DNA from: Parahoeflea halophila
GTDB lineage: Bacteria; Pseudomonadota; Alphaproteobacteria; Rhizobiales; Rhizobiaceae
NCBI RefSeq assembly: GCF_900220985.1
Contig: NZ_OCPC01000001.1
Location: forward strand, 1,094,836-1,158,835
DNA length: 64,000 nucleotides
Reading direction: 5' to 3'
Part shown: positions 37,192-45,643 of the stretch, piece after piece
Position numbering within the stretch: position 1 is the first letter of the stretch
How the letters are laid out: each line of letters opens with the position of its first letter
Position numbers and translations under genes: made by a program
The notes under the pieces: generated by a model
Database searches by the model: none
Seen by the model: the letters and a program-made list of their open reading frames with translations, nothing else
What the model was told of the DNA's origin: nothing

Positions 37192-37235
37192 TTGACCGGA
37201 ATATTGACCCTGCTAGAGTTTTATCAAACAGTCAA
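37192..37235. promoter_or_regulatory. Putative RutR sites in the rutR / aminotransferase gap
   Basis: TTGACC occurs at 37192 and 37204 on the plus strand. On the minus strand 37218-37235 reads TTGACTGTTTGATAAAAC, identical at 16 of 18 positions to the site at 29168 upstream of preT. The plus-strand TTGACC at 37192 could also be a -35 element, with TAGAGT at 37214 as a -10. The shared motif across both promoters suggests common control. Confidence 0.55.
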
Positions 37236-37330
37236 TATTTTCGTCCTTCAGCTGTTGTGCGAAATACAAGCCTGGCAAGGGGCTATTGACCAACGATCGG
37301 GAACTCATTGCGTCAGGAGGCGCACCAGCC

Positions 37331-38659
37331 ATGTCAAACCGGCTCAACACCACCCCCAACGATCTGCGCGCCTTCTGGATGCCGTTTACGGCCAATCGCC
37401 AGTTCAAGCAGAACCCGCGCATGCTGGTCGGCGCCAAGGACATGCATTTTACCTCCTCCGACGGCCGCCAGATCCTCGACGGCACCGCCGGCCTGTGGTG
37501 TGTCAATGCCGGTCACTGCCGCCCGAAGATCACCGAGGCGATCGCCCAGCAGGCAGGTGAGCTGGACTACGCCCCCGCTTTCCAGATGGGCCATCCGAAA
37601 GCGTTCGAACTCGCAAACCGGCTGGTCGACATTGCGCCTGAGGGCATGAACCATGTGCTGTTCACCAACTCGGGATCCGAGTCGGTCGAAACCGCGCTCA
37701 AGGTGGCGCTCGCCTATCACCGGGTGAAGGGCGACGGGTCCCGCTCCCGCCTGATCGGCCGCGAGCGCGGCTATCACGGCGTCAATTTCGGCGGCATCTC
37801 GGTCGGCGGCATCGTCACCAACCGCAAGATGTTCGGCACCTTGCTGACCGGTGTCGACCACATGCCGCATACCCATTTGCCGAAGCAGAACGCGTTTACC
37901 AGGGGTGAGCCCGAGCATGGCGGCGATCTGGCGAGCGAACTCGAGCGCATCGTCACCCTGCACGACGCCTCTACCATCGCAGCGGTCATTGTCGAGCCGG
38001 TCGCCGGCTCCACCGGCGTGTTGATCCCGCCGAAGGGCTATCTCAAGAAACTGCGCGAGATCTGCACCAAGCACGGCATCCTGCTGATCTTCGACGAGGT
38101 CATCACCGGCTTTGGCCGTCTCGGCTCGCCCTTTGCCGCTCAGCACTTCGACGTCATGCCCGACATGATCACATCCGCCAAGGGACTGACCAACGGCGTC
38201 ATCCCGATGGGGGCGGTGTTCGTGACCTCGGAAATTCATGATGCCTTCATGCAGGGCCCCGAGCACATGATCGAGTTCTTCCACGGCTACACCTATTCGG
38301 GCAGCCCGATTGCCTCGGCCGCGGCCCTTGCCACGCTCGACACCTACAAGGAAGAGGGCCTGCTGACCCGTGCCGCGGAACTGGCGCCCTACTGGGAAGA
38401 GCAGCTGCATTCACTGAAAGACTGCCCGCATGTGATCGACATCCGCAACACCGGCCTGATCGGCGCCATCGAGCTCGATCCGATTGCCGGCGAGCCGACA
38501 AAGCGTGCCTTCTCCGCCTTCCTCAAGGCCTATGATGACGGCTTGCTGATCCGCACGACGGGCGACATCATCGCGCTTTCACCGCCCTTGATCATCTCGA
38601 AGGAACAGATCGACGAACTGTTCGAAAAACTGCGCAAAGTACTCATGGGGGTCGCTTGA
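37331..38659 (+). CDS. Omega-amino acid:pyruvate aminotransferase (beta-alanine aminotransferase)
   Basis: A 442-residue class III PLP aminotransferase, close to beta-alanine:pyruvate enzymes. The PLP lysine is Lys284 in TSAKGLTNG, and [14 protein letters not shown] contains the aspartate that holds the ring nitrogen. ATG 37331 has AGGAGG about 10 bases upstream. In this locus it should convert beta-alanine (from uracil) or beta-aminoisobutyrate (from thymine) to malonate or methylmalonate semialdehyde, the substrates of the next gene, mmsA, which begins 2 bases after its stop. Confidence 0.92.
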   Translation: MSNRLNTTPNDLRAFWMPFTANRQFKQNPRMLVGAKDMHFTSSDGRQILDGTAGLWCVNAGHCRPKITEAIAQQAGELDYAPAFQMGHPKAFELANRLVDIAPEGMNHVLFTNSGSESVETALKVALAYHRVKGDGSRSRLIGRERGYHGVNFGGISVGGIVTNRKMFGTLLTGVDHMPHTHLPKQNAFTRGEPEHGGDLASELERIVTLHDASTIAAVIVEPVAGSTGVLIPPKGYLKKLREICTKHGILLIFDEVITGFGRLGSPFAAQHFDVMPDMITSAKGLTNGVIPMGAVFVTSEIHDAFMQGPEHMIEFFHGYTYSGSPIASAAALATLDTYKEEGLLTRAAELAPYWEEQLHSLKDCPHVIDIRNTGLIGAIELDPIAGEPTKRAFSAFLKAYDDGLLIRTTGDIIALSPPLIISKEQIDELFEKLRKVLMGVA

Positions 38660-38661
38660 CC

Positions 38662-40152
38662 ATGCAGATCATCGAAAACGCCGTTGGCGGCAAGCTCACC
38701 CAATCCGGCTCGGATCGCCGTTCCGCTGTCTTCAACCCGGCCACCGGCGAACAGATTGCCGAACTTCCGCTGTCCACCGTCGAGGAAATCAACGCGGCCG
38801 TCGCCAACGCCAAGGCAGCGCAACCGGCCTGGGGCGCCATGCCCCCTCTGAAGCGCGCCCGTTTCATGTTCAAGTTCAAGGAACTGCTCGACAAGCACGC
38901 CGCCGACATCGCCCGCGAAATCTCGCGCGAGCACGGCAAGACCCACGATGACGCCCTCGGCGAGGTCGCCCGCGGCATCGAGGTGGTGGAATTCGCCTGC
39001 GGCATTCCCAATCTGCTCAAGGGTGATTTTTCCCGCAATGTCGGACCGGGGGTCGATTCCATCGCCGACCGCCAGCCGCTCGGCGTCGTCGCCGGTATCA
39101 CCCCGTTCAACTTCCCGGCCATGGTACCGATGTGGATGTATCCGATTGCGGTCGCCTGCGGGAACACCTTCGTGCTCAAGCCTTCCGAACGCGATCCTTC
39201 CGCCCCGATGCTGGCCTGGAAACTGTTCCAGGAAGCGGGTTTTCCGGAAGGGGTTCTGAACATTGTTCATGGCGACAAGCTCGCCGTCGACACGCTGCTC
39301 GACCATCCCGACATCAAGGCGGTCAGCTTCGTCGGCTCCACCCCGATTGCCGAGTATGTCTATTCGCGCGGCACCGCCAACGGCAAACGCGTGCAGGCGC
39401 TCGGCGGGGCCAAGAACCACATGGTTGTCATGCCCGACGCCGACATGGACCAGGCCGCCGATGCGCTGATGGGCGCGGGCTATGGCTCGGCCGGCGAGCG
39501 CTGCATGGCGATTTCCGTTGCCGTCCCCGTCGGCGAGAAGACCGCGGACGCACTGGTAGAAAAACTCAAGCCCCGCGTCGAGGCGCTCAAGATCGGCCCG
39601 GCCAGCGACGACACGGCGGAGATGGGCCCCGTGGTTACAAAGCAGCATCAGGAAAAGGTGCTCGGTTACATCGATCAGGGTGTGAACGAAGGCGCCGAGC
39701 TGGTGGTCGACGGCCGCGGTTTCTCGCTGCAGGGCTACGAGAACGGCTACTTCGTCGGCGGCACGCTGTTTGACCGCGTCACCACCGACATGAGCATCTA
39801 CAAGGAAGAGATCTTCGGACCTGTTCTTTCGGTCGTCCGCGCCGGAACCTTCGACGACGCCGTCAAGATGATCAACGACCACGAATACGGCAACGGCACC
39901 GCCATCTTCACCCGCGACGGCGACGCGGCCCGTGCCTTCTCCGATTCCATCGAGGTCGGCATGGTCGGCGTCAACGTGCCGATCCCGGTGCCGGTGGCCT
40001 ATCATTCCTTCGGTGGCTGGAAGCGCTCGCTGTTCGGCGATCACTCGATCTACGGCCCGGAAGGCGTTCGCTTCTACACGCGGCTGAAAACCATCACCTC
40101 GCGCTGGCCCAACGGCATCAAGTCCGGCGCGGTGTTCACCTTCCCGAGCTGA
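38662..40152 (+). CDS. mmsA: CoA-acylating methylmalonate-semialdehyde dehydrogenase
   Basis: A 496-residue member of the aldehyde dehydrogenase family that makes acetyl-CoA from malonate semialdehyde or propionyl-CoA from methylmalonate semialdehyde. The catalytic Cys281 lies in AGERCMAIS, and [10 protein letters not shown] is typical of MmsA/IolA. The CoA-dependent type lacks the general base glutamate of NAD aldehyde dehydrogenases. ATG 38662 starts just after the aminotransferase stop; a TTG at 38656 is an alternative. It is the final step of the pyrimidine pathway, but can also serve valine and inositol breakdown. Confidence 0.93.
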   Translation: MQIIENAVGGKLTQSGSDRRSAVFNPATGEQIAELPLSTVEEINAAVANAKAAQPAWGAMPPLKRARFMFKFKELLDKHAADIAREISREHGKTHDDALGEVARGIEVVEFACGIPNLLKGDFSRNVGPGVDSIADRQPLGVVAGITPFNFPAMVPMWMYPIAVACGNTFVLKPSERDPSAPMLAWKLFQEAGFPEGVLNIVHGDKLAVDTLLDHPDIKAVSFVGSTPIAEYVYSRGTANGKRVQALGGAKNHMVVMPDADMDQAADALMGAGYGSAGERCMAISVAVPVGEKTADALVEKLKPRVEALKIGPASDDTAEMGPVVTKQHQEKVLGYIDQGVNEGAELVVDGRGFSLQGYENGYFVGGTLFDRVTTDMSIYKEEIFGPVLSVVRAGTFDDAVKMINDHEYGNGTAIFTRDGDAARAFSDSIEVGMVGVNVPIPVPVAYHSFGGWKRSLFGDHSIYGPEGVRFYTRLKTITSRWPNGIKSGAVFTFPS

Positions 40153-40169
40153 GGCAGCACTTACGAACC

Positions 40170-40195
40170 ACCACCCCGGGCGGTTCCGGGGTGGT
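40170..40195 (+). other. Stem-loop between mmsA and the amidase gene
   Basis: A perfect 10-bp stem (40170-40179 with 40186-40195) with a 6-base loop and no T run. It lies in the 74-base gap within the operon. Without a T tract it is more likely an mRNA stability or processing element than a terminator. Confidence 0.5.
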
Positions 40196-40226
40196 CCGAA
40201 AACGGAACAGACCAGAGGAACCGACC

Positions 40227-41477
40227 ATGTCCGCACCCGCCGCCAACCTTCGCATCAACGCCGACAGGCTGTGGGACTCCCTCATGGAGATGGCCAAGAT
40301 CGGCCCCGGCGTGGCCGGCGGCAACAATCGCCAGACCCTGACCGACGAGGACGGCGAAGGCCGGCATCTGTTCCGCAAATGGTGCGAGCAGGCCGGCATG
40401 ACCATGGGTGTCGACACCATGGGCAACATGTTCATGACCCGGCCCGGCACCGATCCCGATGCGCTGCCGGTCTATGTCGGCTCGCACCTCGACACCCAGC
40501 CCACCGGCGGCAAGTATGACGGCGTGCTCGGCGTGCTCGCAGGCCTCGAACTGGTCCGCACGCTCAACGATCTCGACATCAAGACGAAGCACCCGATCGT
40601 CGTGGTCAACTGGACCAACGAGGAAGGCACCCGCTTTGCACCGGCCATGCTGGCGTCGGGCGTGTTTGCCGGCGTCCACACCCAGGATTGGGCCTATGAC
40701 AAGGTCGACGCCAAGGGCAAGCGCTTCGGCGACGAGCTCGAGCGCATCGGCTGGAAGGGCGACGAGGAAGTGGGTGCCCGGAAGATGCACGCGCTGTTCG
40801 AATTGCACATCGAGCAGGGGCCGATCCTGGAAGCCAAGGGCAAGGATATCGGTGTCGTCACCCATGGCCAGGGCCTGCGCTGGGTGCAATGCACCGTCAC
40901 CGGCAAGGAAAGCCACACCGGCTCCACCCCTATGTCGATGCGGCTCAACGCCGGCCGCGGCCTCGCCCAGATCACCGAGCTCGTGCACGACATCGCCATG
41001 GACAACGCCCCCAATGCGGTGGGCGCCATCGGCCATATCGACGTCTATCCCAACTCCCGCAACATCATTCCGGGCAAGGTGGTCTTTACCATCGATTTCC
41101 GCAGCCACGAACTCGACACGTTGAACGGCATGGTCGACCGGCTGATGGCGGAAGCCCCGAAACTCTGTGACGCGCTCGGCGTCAGCTTCGAGGCCGAGAT
41201 CGTTGGCCAGTTCGACCCGCCGGAATTCGACCATGGCTGCGTCAAGGCGATCCGCGACGCCGCCGAACGGCTCGGCTATTCGCACATGGACATCATCTCC
41301 GGTGCCGGCCACGATGCCTGCTGGATCAACCGCGTCGCCCCGACCGCCATGGTCATGTGCCCCTGTGTGGACGGGCTGAGCCACAACGAGGCAGAGGAGA
41401 TCACCAAGGAATGGGCCGGCGCGGGCGCCGACGTGCTCATGCATGCGGTGGTCGAGACGGCCGGGGTGGTTGAGTGA
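40227..41477 (+). CDS. N-carbamoyl-beta-alanine amidase (M20-family Zn hydrolase)
   Basis: A 416-residue M20-type amidase that hydrolyses N-carbamoyl-beta-alanine (or the thymine equivalent) to beta-alanine, CO2 and ammonia. Metal-binding stretches are seen: GSHLDTQPTGGKYDGVLG, NWTNEEGTRFAP, and the histidine in ELHIEQGP. Further conserved are GKESHTGSTPM and SGAGHDACW. AGAGGA precedes the ATG. It works after the dihydropyrimidinase hydA, which lies two genes downstream. Right after it comes the DUF559 insertion. Confidence 0.92.
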   Translation: MSAPAANLRINADRLWDSLMEMAKIGPGVAGGNNRQTLTDEDGEGRHLFRKWCEQAGMTMGVDTMGNMFMTRPGTDPDALPVYVGSHLDTQPTGGKYDGVLGVLAGLELVRTLNDLDIKTKHPIVVVNWTNEEGTRFAPAMLASGVFAGVHTQDWAYDKVDAKGKRFGDELERIGWKGDEEVGARKMHALFELHIEQGPILEAKGKDIGVVTHGQGLRWVQCTVTGKESHTGSTPMSMRLNAGRGLAQITELVHDIAMDNAPNAVGAIGHIDVYPNSRNIIPGKVVFTIDFRSHELDTLNGMVDRLMAEAPKLCDALGVSFEAEIVGQFDPPEFDHGCVKAIRDAAERLGYSHMDIISGAGHDACWINRVAPTAMVMCPCVDGLSHNEAEEITKEWAGAGADVLMHAVVETAGVVE

Positions 41478-41503
41478 TAGCGCCAGGCGCACCAGGCAAT
41501 CCT

Positions 41504-41540
41504 CCCTCCCCCTGGAGGGGAGGGATCGAGGGTGGGGGGC
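41504..41540 (+). repeat. Left 37-bp inverted repeat of the DUF559 cassette
   Basis: This sequence is the inverted counterpart of 41922-41958: 32 of 37 bases match, the five mismatches being together in the middle. Its first part is itself an 8-bp hairpin (CCCTCCCC with GGGGAGGG). It starts 27 bases past the amidase stop. Confidence 0.85.
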
Positions 41541-41545
41541 TCATT

Positions 41546-41914
41546 GTGTCACCAAGCTTGAATTCACCCAGATCCCTGGCTCGGGCGCGACAGCTTCGCC
41601 GAGCTATGACCGATGGCGAAAAGCGGCTTTGGCAGGCCTTGAAGGACTTCAGAAAACTCTATGGAATTCACGGCCGCAGGCAGAGCCCGATTGGACCGTG
41701 TGTTGCAGACTTTGCATTCCACTCAGCCAAGCTTGTCATAGAGGTGGATGGAGAGCATCATTTTACTGCGGCGGGAACTGCCCGGGACAAGAAGCGCGAT
41801 GCGTGGTTGGCGGAAGCAGGATACAGCGTGATCCGATTCAACACCGGTGAACTGGCAGAGTCCTATGATGCCTGCATCGAAAAAATACTGCATGAACTGG
41901 GGCTGATGAAATGA
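41546..41914 (+). CDS. DUF559 domain endonuclease-like protein
   Basis: A DUF559 protein, a family with a Vsr/restriction-endonuclease-like fold. Conserved stretches are RARQLRRAMTDGEKRLWQ, CVADFAFHSAKLVIEVDGEHH and GYSVIRFNTGE. The GTG at 41546, just after the left repeat, gives 122 residues; other in-frame starts are GTG 41474 (reading through the repeat and overlapping the amidase stop), TTG 41561 and ATG 41606, the last cutting into the conserved region. No strong ribosome site decides between them. It has no link with pyrimidine catabolism and is probably an inserted gene. Confidence 0.75.
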   Translation: MSPSLNSPRSLARARQLRRAMTDGEKRLWQALKDFRKLYGIHGRRQSPIGPCVADFAFHSAKLVIEVDGEHHFTAAGTARDKKRDAWLAEAGYSVIRFNTGELAESYDACIEKILHELGLMK

Positions 41915-41921
41915 TCAATAT

Positions 41922-41958
41922 GCCCCCCACCCCTATCCCCTCCCCTCCAGGGGGAGGG
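41922..41958 (-). repeat. Right 37-bp inverted repeat of the DUF559 cassette
   Basis: The inverted partner of 41504-41540 (32 of 37 matches). It begins 7 bases past the DUF559 stop and ends 31 bases before the next gene. Read on the minus strand, both copies encode a similar proline-tryptophan-arginine-glycine-rich peptide (PSPWRGG), which comes from the repeat and not from a gene. Confidence 0.85.
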
Positions 41959-41989
41959 GGACTGTCTAACCCAAGACGGAGCTAGTGCC

Positions 41990-42751
41990 TTGACCACATC
42001 AGCCAAAGTCGTGCCGCTTGAGAGCACTGACGAGAGCCAACTTCGCATAGACCTCGCAGCCGCGCTTCGCCTGGCCGCCTATTACAACTGGCACGAAGGT
42101 GTCGCCAACCATTTCTCAGCCGCCGTCTCGCCCGACGGCAGAAAGTTTCTGATGAACCCGCGCTGGAAACACTTCTCCCGCGCCCGGGCCAGTGAACTGC
42201 TCCTCATTGACGCTGATGACCCCGAAACAATGAACCGGCCGGATGCGCCCGATCCCTCGGCCTGGTCGATCCACGGCGCCATTCACCGCCGCGTGCCCCA
42301 TGCCCGGGTGGCGCTGCACCTGCACCCGCCGCATGCCACGGCACTTGCCGGGCTGAAGGACCCCTCGATCAAGCCGATTGACCAGACCACTGCGCGGTTC
42401 TTCAACCGGCTGGCAATGGACATGAGTTTCGGCGGCATCGCCAATGACGAAGCCGAGGGCGAGCGCATCGCGGCCTCCATCGGCAATTACTCCAACGTCA
42501 TGATGGCCAATCACGGTGTCACCACCGTGGCCCGGACGGTGGCCGAGGCCTTTGACGCCATGTACCACCTAGAGCGCGCGGCGCGGACCATGGTTCTGGC
42601 CTACTCGACCGGCCAGCCGCTCAATGTCATGAACGACGAGCTGGCCGAATCCGTCGCCCGTGAATGGGAAGTCTACAAGGACGCCGAATTCTCGCATTTC
42701 GAGGAAATGAAACTTGTACTCGACCGGGAGAACCCCGGCTATGCCGACTAG
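41990..42751 (+). CDS. Class II aldolase/adducin-family protein
   Basis: A 253-residue class II aldolase-fold protein. Zinc-ligand-like stretches are HLHPPHATALA near residue 104 and MANHGV near 167; YNWHEGVANHFSA is also conserved. The start is probably the TTG at 41990 (CGGAG about 8 bases upstream). Family members act as aldolases, epimerases or decarboxylases on small sugars or acids. It lies between the amidase and hydA genes, so it may serve a side product of pyrimidine or hydantoin catabolism; the reaction is unknown. Confidence 0.82.
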   Translation: MTTSAKVVPLESTDESQLRIDLAAALRLAAYYNWHEGVANHFSAAVSPDGRKFLMNPRWKHFSRARASELLLIDADDPETMNRPDAPDPSAWSIHGAIHRRVPHARVALHLHPPHATALAGLKDPSIKPIDQTTARFFNRLAMDMSFGGIANDEAEGERIAASIGNYSNVMMANHGVTTVARTVAEAFDAMYHLERAARTMVLAYSTGQPLNVMNDELAESVAREWEVYKDAEFSHFEEMKLVLDRENPGYAD

Positions 42752-42826
42752 GCCAACTGAATCTTTGAAAAGGCCGCGCCAAGACGGCTGATCAAACCAA
42801 ACTGGAACAGCAAGAGGACGTGCATC

Positions 42827-44284
42827 ATGAGCACCACCGTCATCAAGAACGGAACCATCGTCACCGCCGATCTGACCTACAAGGCCGATGTGATGATCGA
42901 GGGCGGCGTCATTACCGCCATCGGACCCAACCTCGTCGGCGACAAGTCGCTCGATGCCACCGGATGCTATGTCATGCCCGGCGGCATCGACCCGCACACC
43001 CATCTCGAAATGCCGTTCATGGGGACCTATTCGACCGATGATTTCGAAAGCGGCACCCGCGCAGCACTTTCGGGCGGCACCACCATGGTGATTGATTTCG
43101 CCCTCCCCGCGCCGGGCCAGTCGCTGCTGGAAGCCATCACCATGTGGGACAACAAGTCGACCCGCGCCCATTGCGACTACTCCTTCCACATGGCGATCAC
43201 CTGGTGGGGCGAGCAGGTGTTCAACGAGATGGAGACCGTGGTCAAGGACAAGGGCATCACCACCTTCAAGCATTTCATGGCCTACAAGGGCGCGCTGATG
43301 GTTGATGATGACGAGATGTACTCATCCTTCTGCCGCGTTGGCGAACTCGGCGGCATCGCCATGGTCCACGCCGAAAACGGTGATGTGGTGGCGCAATTGC
43401 AGGCCAAGCTCCTGGCCGAGGGCAACAACGGGCCCGAGGCGCACGCCTATTCGCGGCCTGCGGAAGTCGAGGGCGAAGCCACCAACCGAGCCATCATGAT
43501 TGCCGACATGGCCGGCACCCCGCTTTATGTGGTGCACACATCCTGCGAGCAGAGCCACGAAGCCATCCGCCGTGCCCGCCAGAAGGGCATGCGCGTCTGG
43601 GGTGAACCGCTGATCCAGCATCTGACACTCGACGAGAGCGAATATGCCCATCCCGACTGGGACCACGCTGCCCGCCGGGTGATGAGCCCGCCGTTCCGCA
43701 ACAAGATGCATCAGGAATCGCTCTGGGCCGGCCTCTCTGCAGGCTCGCTGCAGGTGGTCGCCACCGACCATTGCGCGTTCTCCACCGAACAGAAGCGCTT
43801 TGGCGTCGGCGATTTCACCAAGATCCCGAACGGCACCGGCGGGTTGGAAGACCGCATGCCGATGCTCTGGACCTATGGCGTCACCACCGGCCGTCTGACC
43901 ATGAACGAGTTTGTCGCCGTCACCTCGACCAACATCGCAAAGATCCTCAATTGCTACCCGAAAAAAGGTGCGGTGCTGGTTGGTGCCGATGCCGATCTGG
44001 TGGTCTGGGATCCGGAGAAATCCAAGACCATTTCCGCCAGCACCCAGCAGTCGGCGATCGATTACAACGTCTTCGAGGGCAAGCAGCTCAAGGGACTGCC
44101 GCGCTACACGCTGACCCGTGGGCGGGTGGCCGTCGACGATGGCGAGGTCAAGCCGCAGGAAGGCCATGGCGAGTTCGTCAAGCGCGAACCGGTGACGCCG
44201 ATCAACAAGGCGCTGTCGACCTGGAAGGAAGTCTCCTCCCCGCGCAAGGTTGAACGCACCGGCATCCCGGCGACCGGGGTATAA
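42827..44284 (+). CDS. hydA: Dihydropyrimidinase
   Basis: A 485-residue cyclic amidohydrolase that opens dihydrouracil or dihydrothymine to the N-carbamoyl beta-amino acid. Metal ligands His57 and His59 are in DPHTHLEMP, the carboxylated lysine is Lys154 in FMAYKGALM, and further ligands lie in VVHTSCEQSH and ATDHCAFS. AGAGGA precedes ATG 42827. It follows PreT/PreA in the pathway and supplies the M20 amidase. Hydantoinase activity is also typical of the family. Confidence 0.95.
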   Translation: MSTTVIKNGTIVTADLTYKADVMIEGGVITAIGPNLVGDKSLDATGCYVMPGGIDPHTHLEMPFMGTYSTDDFESGTRAALSGGTTMVIDFALPAPGQSLLEAITMWDNKSTRAHCDYSFHMAITWWGEQVFNEMETVVKDKGITTFKHFMAYKGALMVDDDEMYSSFCRVGELGGIAMVHAENGDVVAQLQAKLLAEGNNGPEAHAYSRPAEVEGEATNRAIMIADMAGTPLYVVHTSCEQSHEAIRRARQKGMRVWGEPLIQHLTLDESEYAHPDWDHAARRVMSPPFRNKMHQESLWAGLSAGSLQVVATDHCAFSTEQKRFGVGDFTKIPNGTGGLEDRMPMLWTYGVTTGRLTMNEFVAVTSTNIAKILNCYPKKGAVLVGADADLVVWDPEKSKTISASTQQSAIDYNVFEGKQLKGLPRYTLTRGRVAVDDGEVKPQEGHGEFVKREPVTPINKALSTWKEVSSPRKVERTGIPATGV

Positions 44285-44379
44285 TGGCATGGTCCTTGCC
44301 CGCATCATCAATGGTGCCGGCAAGGATCGATACAATGGACTTTCCTGGGGAATGCAATGAAACAAAAAAGCGGCGACCC

Positions 44380-45165
44380 ATGCCTGAGACAGTGATATCT
44401 GCCCAAAATCTGGACCTCACCTTCGAGACCAATGACGGTCCGGTGCATGCACTCAAGGGCATCACGCTGGACATCGCCGAAGGCGAATTCGTCTCGCTGA
44501 TCGGGCCTTCGGGCTGCGGCAAGACCACGCTTCTGCGGGTGATCGCCGATCTCGAGCAGCCGACCGGAGGTTCGGTCTCGGTCAATGGCATGACACCGGA
44601 ACAAGCCCGCCTCGCCCGCGCCTATGGCTATGTGTTCCAGCAGGCGGCACTCTTGCCCTGGCGCACCATCGAGGACAACATCGCGCTGCCGCTTGAGGTC
44701 ATGGGGCTCGATGCGGCCACGCGTGCGTCACGGATCAGGAGCAATCTCGAACTGGTCAATCTGGCCGGTTTCGAGAAGAAGTTCCCCTGGCAGCTGTCCG
44801 GTGGCATGCAGCAGCGCGCCTCCATTGCCCGCGCACTCGCCGTCGAACCGGACATGCTGTTGATGGACGAACCCTTTGGCGCGCTTGACGAGATCGTCCG
44901 CGATCACCTCAACGAGCAACTGCTCAAACTCTGGGCCAAGACGAAAAAGACGGTTGTCTTCGTCACGCACTCGATCCCGGAAGCCGTCTTCCTGTCGACC
45001 AAAATCGTGGTCATGAGCCCGCGCCCGGGCCGAATTCACCAGATCATCGACTGCAGCGCACTGGGCACTGACCGGCCGCTCGACATTCGCGAAAGCGCGG
45101 AATTTCTCAGGATCGCACATCAGGTGCGCGAAGGCTTGAAAGCGGGACACAGCTACGATGACTAG
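44380..45165 (+). CDS. ABC transporter ATP-binding protein (nitrate/sulfonate/HMP-type)
   Basis: A 261-residue ABC ATPase of the SsuB/TauB/ThiZ group. Walker A is GPSGCGKTT, the signature is LSGGMQQRAS, and Walker B is MLLMDEPFGALDE. The ATG at 44380 starts with the family-typical length. An in-frame ATG at 44335 with AAGGA about 8 bases upstream is an alternative that would add 15 residues. It energises the two permeases at 45640 and 46524 and works with the binding protein at 47425. Location suggests import of pyrimidines or a related compound. Confidence 0.88.
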   Translation: MPETVISAQNLDLTFETNDGPVHALKGITLDIAEGEFVSLIGPSGCGKTTLLRVIADLEQPTGGSVSVNGMTPEQARLARAYGYVFQQAALLPWRTIEDNIALPLEVMGLDAATRASRIRSNLELVNLAGFEKKFPWQLSGGMQQRASIARALAVEPDMLLMDEPFGALDEIVRDHLNEQLLKLWAKTKKTVVFVTHSIPEAVFLSTKIVVMSPRPGRIHQIIDCSALGTDRPLDIRESAEFLRIAHQVREGLKAGHSYDD

Positions 45166-45643
45166 CGCGCCCAGACCACGACAGGACAGCGCGCTGTTGC
45201 TTCGCTACGCCACCGTGGCCGACTTGCCGGTCTGCGCGGCCATCATCAATGACTATATCGATGCCACGGACTGGCTTCCGCGAACGATCGACCACGCCGC
45301 TGTCGAGGCGCTGTTCGTTCCGGCCCTGCTGGAAGCCCGCACGCTGTTTGTGGCAGAAGATGATGGCGAGATCCTTGGCTATCTCTCGATGAGCAAAGAC
45401 GGCTTTGTCCCCGCTCTCTATCTGCGACCCGATGCGCGCGGCAAGGGCATTGGCAAGATGCTGCTTGATGCGGCGAAGGCGGCGCACCCGGACGGCCTCG
45501 AGCTCACCGTCTTCGAACGCAACATTGATGCGCTGCGCTTTTACGAGCGTGAGGGTTTCCATGAGGATGTCTCCCGCCGCGACACTGCCACCGAGGAGGG
45601 CATTCCGACGCTGTGGATGCGCTGGCCCGGAGGTTCGGCATGA
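45158..45643 (+). CDS. GNAT-family N-acetyltransferase
   Basis: A 161-residue GNAT protein with the acetyl-CoA loop PDARGKGIGKML and the family-typical NIDALRFYEREGF. It overlaps the ATPase gene by 8 bases and the permease gene by 4 bases, so it is embedded in the transporter operon. Substrate unknown. Its tight embedding suggests that it modifies the transported compound or an intermediate of its breakdown. Confidence 0.87.
   Translation: MTSAPRPRQDSALLLRYATVADLPVCAAIINDYIDATDWLPRTIDHAAVEALFVPALLEARTLFVAEDDGEILGYLSMSKDGFVPALYLRPDARGKGIGKMLLDAAKAAHPDGLELTVFERNIDALRFYEREGFHEDVSRRDTATEEGIPTLWMRWPGGSA

Larger units (their letters stand above)
41504..41958. mobile_element. Putative DUF559 nuclease cassette bounded by inverted repeats
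   Basis: A 455-base unit made of a small DUF559 nuclease gene framed by 37-bp imperfect inverted repeats. It sits between two genes of a catabolic operon without breaking either. The layout suggests a small selfish or non-autonomous element. No target-site duplication is obvious, and mobility has not been shown. Shared G-rich repeats could also be a repeat family used as insertion sites. Confidence 0.4.

Noticed and set aside
38530-40236. A 568-codon open frame on the minus strand opposite mmsA
   Set aside because: It mirrors the codon structure of mmsA, is full of histidine, aspartate and glycine typical of antisense frames, and matches no protein family by eye.
41863-42048. A short minus-strand frame containing a PSPWRGG peptide
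   Set aside because: The peptide is produced by the right inverted repeat; the left repeat gives a similar peptide on the other strand, so it reflects the repeat and not a gene.
44357-44395. A 12-codon open frame overlapping the ABC ATPase start
   Set aside because: It could be a leader peptide, but it lacks any attenuator-like hairpin or codon pattern, so it is probably chance.
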